Shown here one piece after another: positions 12,619-14,047 of a stretch of DNA of 14,047 bases. The notes beneath the pieces were generated by a model. That model was not told the DNA's origin. It did no database searches and was given only the letters and a program-made list of their open reading frames with translations. Within the stretch, counting starts at the first letter, position 1; the number at the start of each line of letters is the position of its first letter. Made by a program: the position numbers and the translations under genes. This stretch comes from an uncultured Erythrobacter sp. (lineage in GTDB: Bacteria; Pseudomonadota; Alphaproteobacteria; Sphingomonadales; Sphingomonadaceae), in contig CAMYIQ010000333.1 of the NCBI GenBank assembly GCA_947258465.1, positions 1 through 14,047 on the forward strand. Direction: 5' to 3'.

Positions 12619-14001
12619 TCAATCCCGGGTGAATTCGAACGGGGTCACGCCCTTGCGAACCCTGTCGAAGGCCAGTTTGCGTCCGATCGGGGGAAGCGAG
12701 CGCTGGCTGCACTGGATCCGGTGGCACCGCGCGCACCCAGGGCCGATTGGCTGGGCCTCGTCGGCGCGCAGCGAGATATTGCGGGCCTGCGCCAATTCGT
12801 TGGCCAGAACCGCCTCGATGCCCAACACCACCACGAACTGCGCTTCGCCCGGCGCGCCGCTACCCTCGACAGTGCGCGCCATGGTCAGCCAGCCGCCATC
12901 CCGATCCCCGGAATTGTCGAGCGCGACGAATTGCACCTGCAGCTCACCGGCACGATCGAAAGCGCGATGGGCGTGCCACAGAGGGCAACTCGCACCGGAT
13001 TCGACGAACCGCGCGGTACTGGCGCCGATGAAGGTTTTCGAAAACTGGCCCGCCCGGTCGATCCGGACCATGAAAAACGGCAAACCGCGTTGCCCGACAC
13101 GCTGCAGCGTCGTGAGCCGATGGCCGAGCTGCTCGAAACTGACGCCGAAGCGCCGTTCGAGGACGGGCAGGTCGTATCCGGTCGCCTCGCAAGCGCGTAG
13201 AAAGCGACCATAGGGCATGAGAAGGGCTGCCGCCATGTACCCCGTAAGATGACGGGCGAAGAGCGCGCGAGCCGCCTCTTCCTCGAATTTGGCCGCATTG
13301 GCGATGGCAGCGATCGCCTCGTTGAATTCCAGTTGAGCCAACTGGATCGCCAGTTGGAAATTCCGCGAAGCAACGCTCAACATCTCAGACAGTTGGACCT
13401 GCCGTGCATGCAGGTCGAGCCGGCGCAGGCTGTCGGGCATGACCTCTCGCGGTAAAACGCGAACGGAGAGCTGATGGCGTTCGCGCAGCCGTTCGGTGAG
13501 GGCGATGCCGATGTCTCCCCGCGAAAGCCGCATCTCGTCGGCCAGTTCCTCCGCCGCCACGTCGAGATCCGCGAAATGGTTACGCCACCGCTCGATCTCG
13601 CGCCGGGAAGCCGACACCGGGTCAACCGCCTGAACGCCAGCGGCGCCCGCGCTATCGTATAATCGTGCGAACGCCGCCGCAGCCTGGGGGGCAGCAGCCA
13701 GCAATTCCTGCATTTCGTCGCGGTCGATGCCGAGGTCAGCGAACCGTTCGTCCGCGAACCGCCTGGCCAACCCCTCGATCCCACCGATCGATTCGTCTTC
13801 GCGCAGCGAACGCGGATCGAAGTCGAACTGTTCGACCAGGCGCATCATGACGCGCGCGCTGACCGGCCGTTGGTTACGTTCGATCAGGTTGAGATAGCTG
13901 GGAGAGATATCGAGCCGGGCGGCGGTGGCTGCCTGGGTCAACCTTTCACGCTTGCGAAGCCGACGAACGGCGGACCCGGCAAATAATGCGTCCTCTGCCA
14001 T
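12619..14001 (-). CDS. XRE-family short-chain fatty acyl-CoA-type regulator (ScfR/MccR/RamB-like)
   Basis: A 460-aa transcription factor with an N-terminal XRE helix-turn-helix (about 10-65; RLRKRERLTQAATAARLDIS, then PSYLNLIERNQRPVS), a middle region related to the IrrE/ImmA-like domain, and a C-terminal DUF2083-type domain. Relatives control propionate, methylcitrate, propionyl-CoA carboxylase or glyoxylate genes in response to acyl-CoAs. The C-terminal part shows SCPLWHAH with C339, and PIGPGCARCHRIQC with C423, C426 and C431, then SLPPIGRKL, all typical of these regulators; the cysteines may bind a metal or an iron-sulfur cluster (inference). The zinc-protease HEXXH motif is absent, so peptidase activity is not expected. 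The ATG at 14001 has only a weak AAAGAAAG ribosome site. Its target cannot be told here; it may lie to the right of the window. Confidence 0.85.
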   Translation of the reverse strand: MAEDALFAGSAVRRLRKRERLTQAATAARLDISPSYLNLIERNQRPVSARVMMRLVEQFDFDPRSLREDESIGGIEGLARRFADERFADLGIDRDEMQELLAAAPQAAAAFARLYDSAGAAGVQAVDPVSASRREIERWRNHFADLDVAAEELADEMRLSRGDIGIALTERLRERHQLSVRVLPREVMPDSLRRLDLHARQVQLSEMLSVASRNFQLAIQLAQLEFNEAIAAIANAAKFEEEAARALFARHLTGYMAAALLMPYGRFLRACEATGYDLPVLERRFGVSFEQLGHRLTTLQRVGQRGLPFFMVRIDRAGQFSKTFIGASTARFVESGASCPLWHAHRAFDRAGELQVQFVALDNSGDRDGGWLTMARTVEGSGAPGEAQFVVVLGIEAVLANELAQARNISLRADEAQPIGPGCARCHRIQCSQRSLPPIGRKLAFDRVRKGVTPFEFTRD

Positions 14002-14002
14002 G

Positions 14003-14025
14003 TGTAACTTTCTTTACAGATTTAC
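14003..14025 (-). promoter_or_regulatory. Candidate operator in front of the XRE-family regulator
   Basis: TGTAA-N6-TTACA (14003-14007 and 14014-14018) is an inverted repeat with 5-bp arms, and a further TTTAC at 14021-14025 repeats the one at 14013-14017 with 8-bp spacing. This lies immediately upstream of the start codon, where binding would block translation initiation or transcription. XRE regulators of this group often control their own genes, so an autoregulatory site is plausible but unproven. Confidence 0.35.
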
Positions 14026-14047
14026 TCGTCCAGTAAGCGAATTCGAC

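Noticed and set aside
12619..14001. Annotation of the XRE regulator as an active IrrE/ImmA metallopeptidase
   Set aside because: No HEXXH motif is present anywhere in the protein. The C-terminal features fit a short-chain acyl-CoA-type regulator instead.

Overview
The window comes from a GC-rich alphaproteobacterium, most likely a sphingomonad of the Erythrobacteraceae type. Four signs agree: a GTTC-N7-GTTC LexA box, which is the alphaproteobacterial SOS operator; two GGAAC-N17-CGTT promoters of the type read by EcfG, the general-stress sigma factor of this class; a PrsK/PrsR/PrsT operon with an XrtA-type sugar transferase, common in marine sphingomonads; and a short-chain acyl-CoA-type regulator. 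The lineage is inferred from these families, not from a search.

Left part (1-1010): the 5' end of an imuA-like SOS mutagenesis gene runs off the left edge. Diverging from it is a 161-aa pyridoxamine-oxidase-like general stress protein. The shared 148-bp intergenic region holds a LexA-covered promoter facing left and an EcfG promoter facing right. A strong, probably bidirectional terminator (971-1005) separates the stress gene from the next, convergent gene.

Middle left (1011-5461): an NSS/SLC6-type sodium-dependent transporter (minus strand) diverges from panB. panB is followed after 18 bp by a TerC-superfamily DUF475 membrane protein. The DUF475 gene collides tail to tail with a bile acid:sodium symporter-like gene; their coding ends overlap by 68 bp.

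Middle right (5502-12106): one minus-strand operon, read right to left, encodes an XrtA-type polyprenyl-phosphate sugar transferase, the membrane histidine kinase PrsK, the sigma-54-type response regulator PrsR and the TPR lipoprotein PrsT. Each junction overlaps (4 bp, 1 bp, 17 bp), which suggests translational coupling. The symporter-like gene follows PrsT after 40 bp and may be read with it. This is an exopolysaccharide/PEP-CTERM surface module, but no exosortase or PEP-CTERM substrate lies in the window.

Right part (12107-14047): a 97-aa single-span membrane protein has its own EcfG promoter and terminator. A 460-aa XRE-family regulator (ScfR/MccR/RamB-like) lies upstream of it, with TTTAC/GTAAA repeats in front of its start. 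There is no gene-free stretch longer than 300 bases, and I saw no tRNA, rRNA, CRISPR array, insertion sequence or prophage gene. The most notable result is that two otherwise anonymous genes appear to be members of the general stress regulon.
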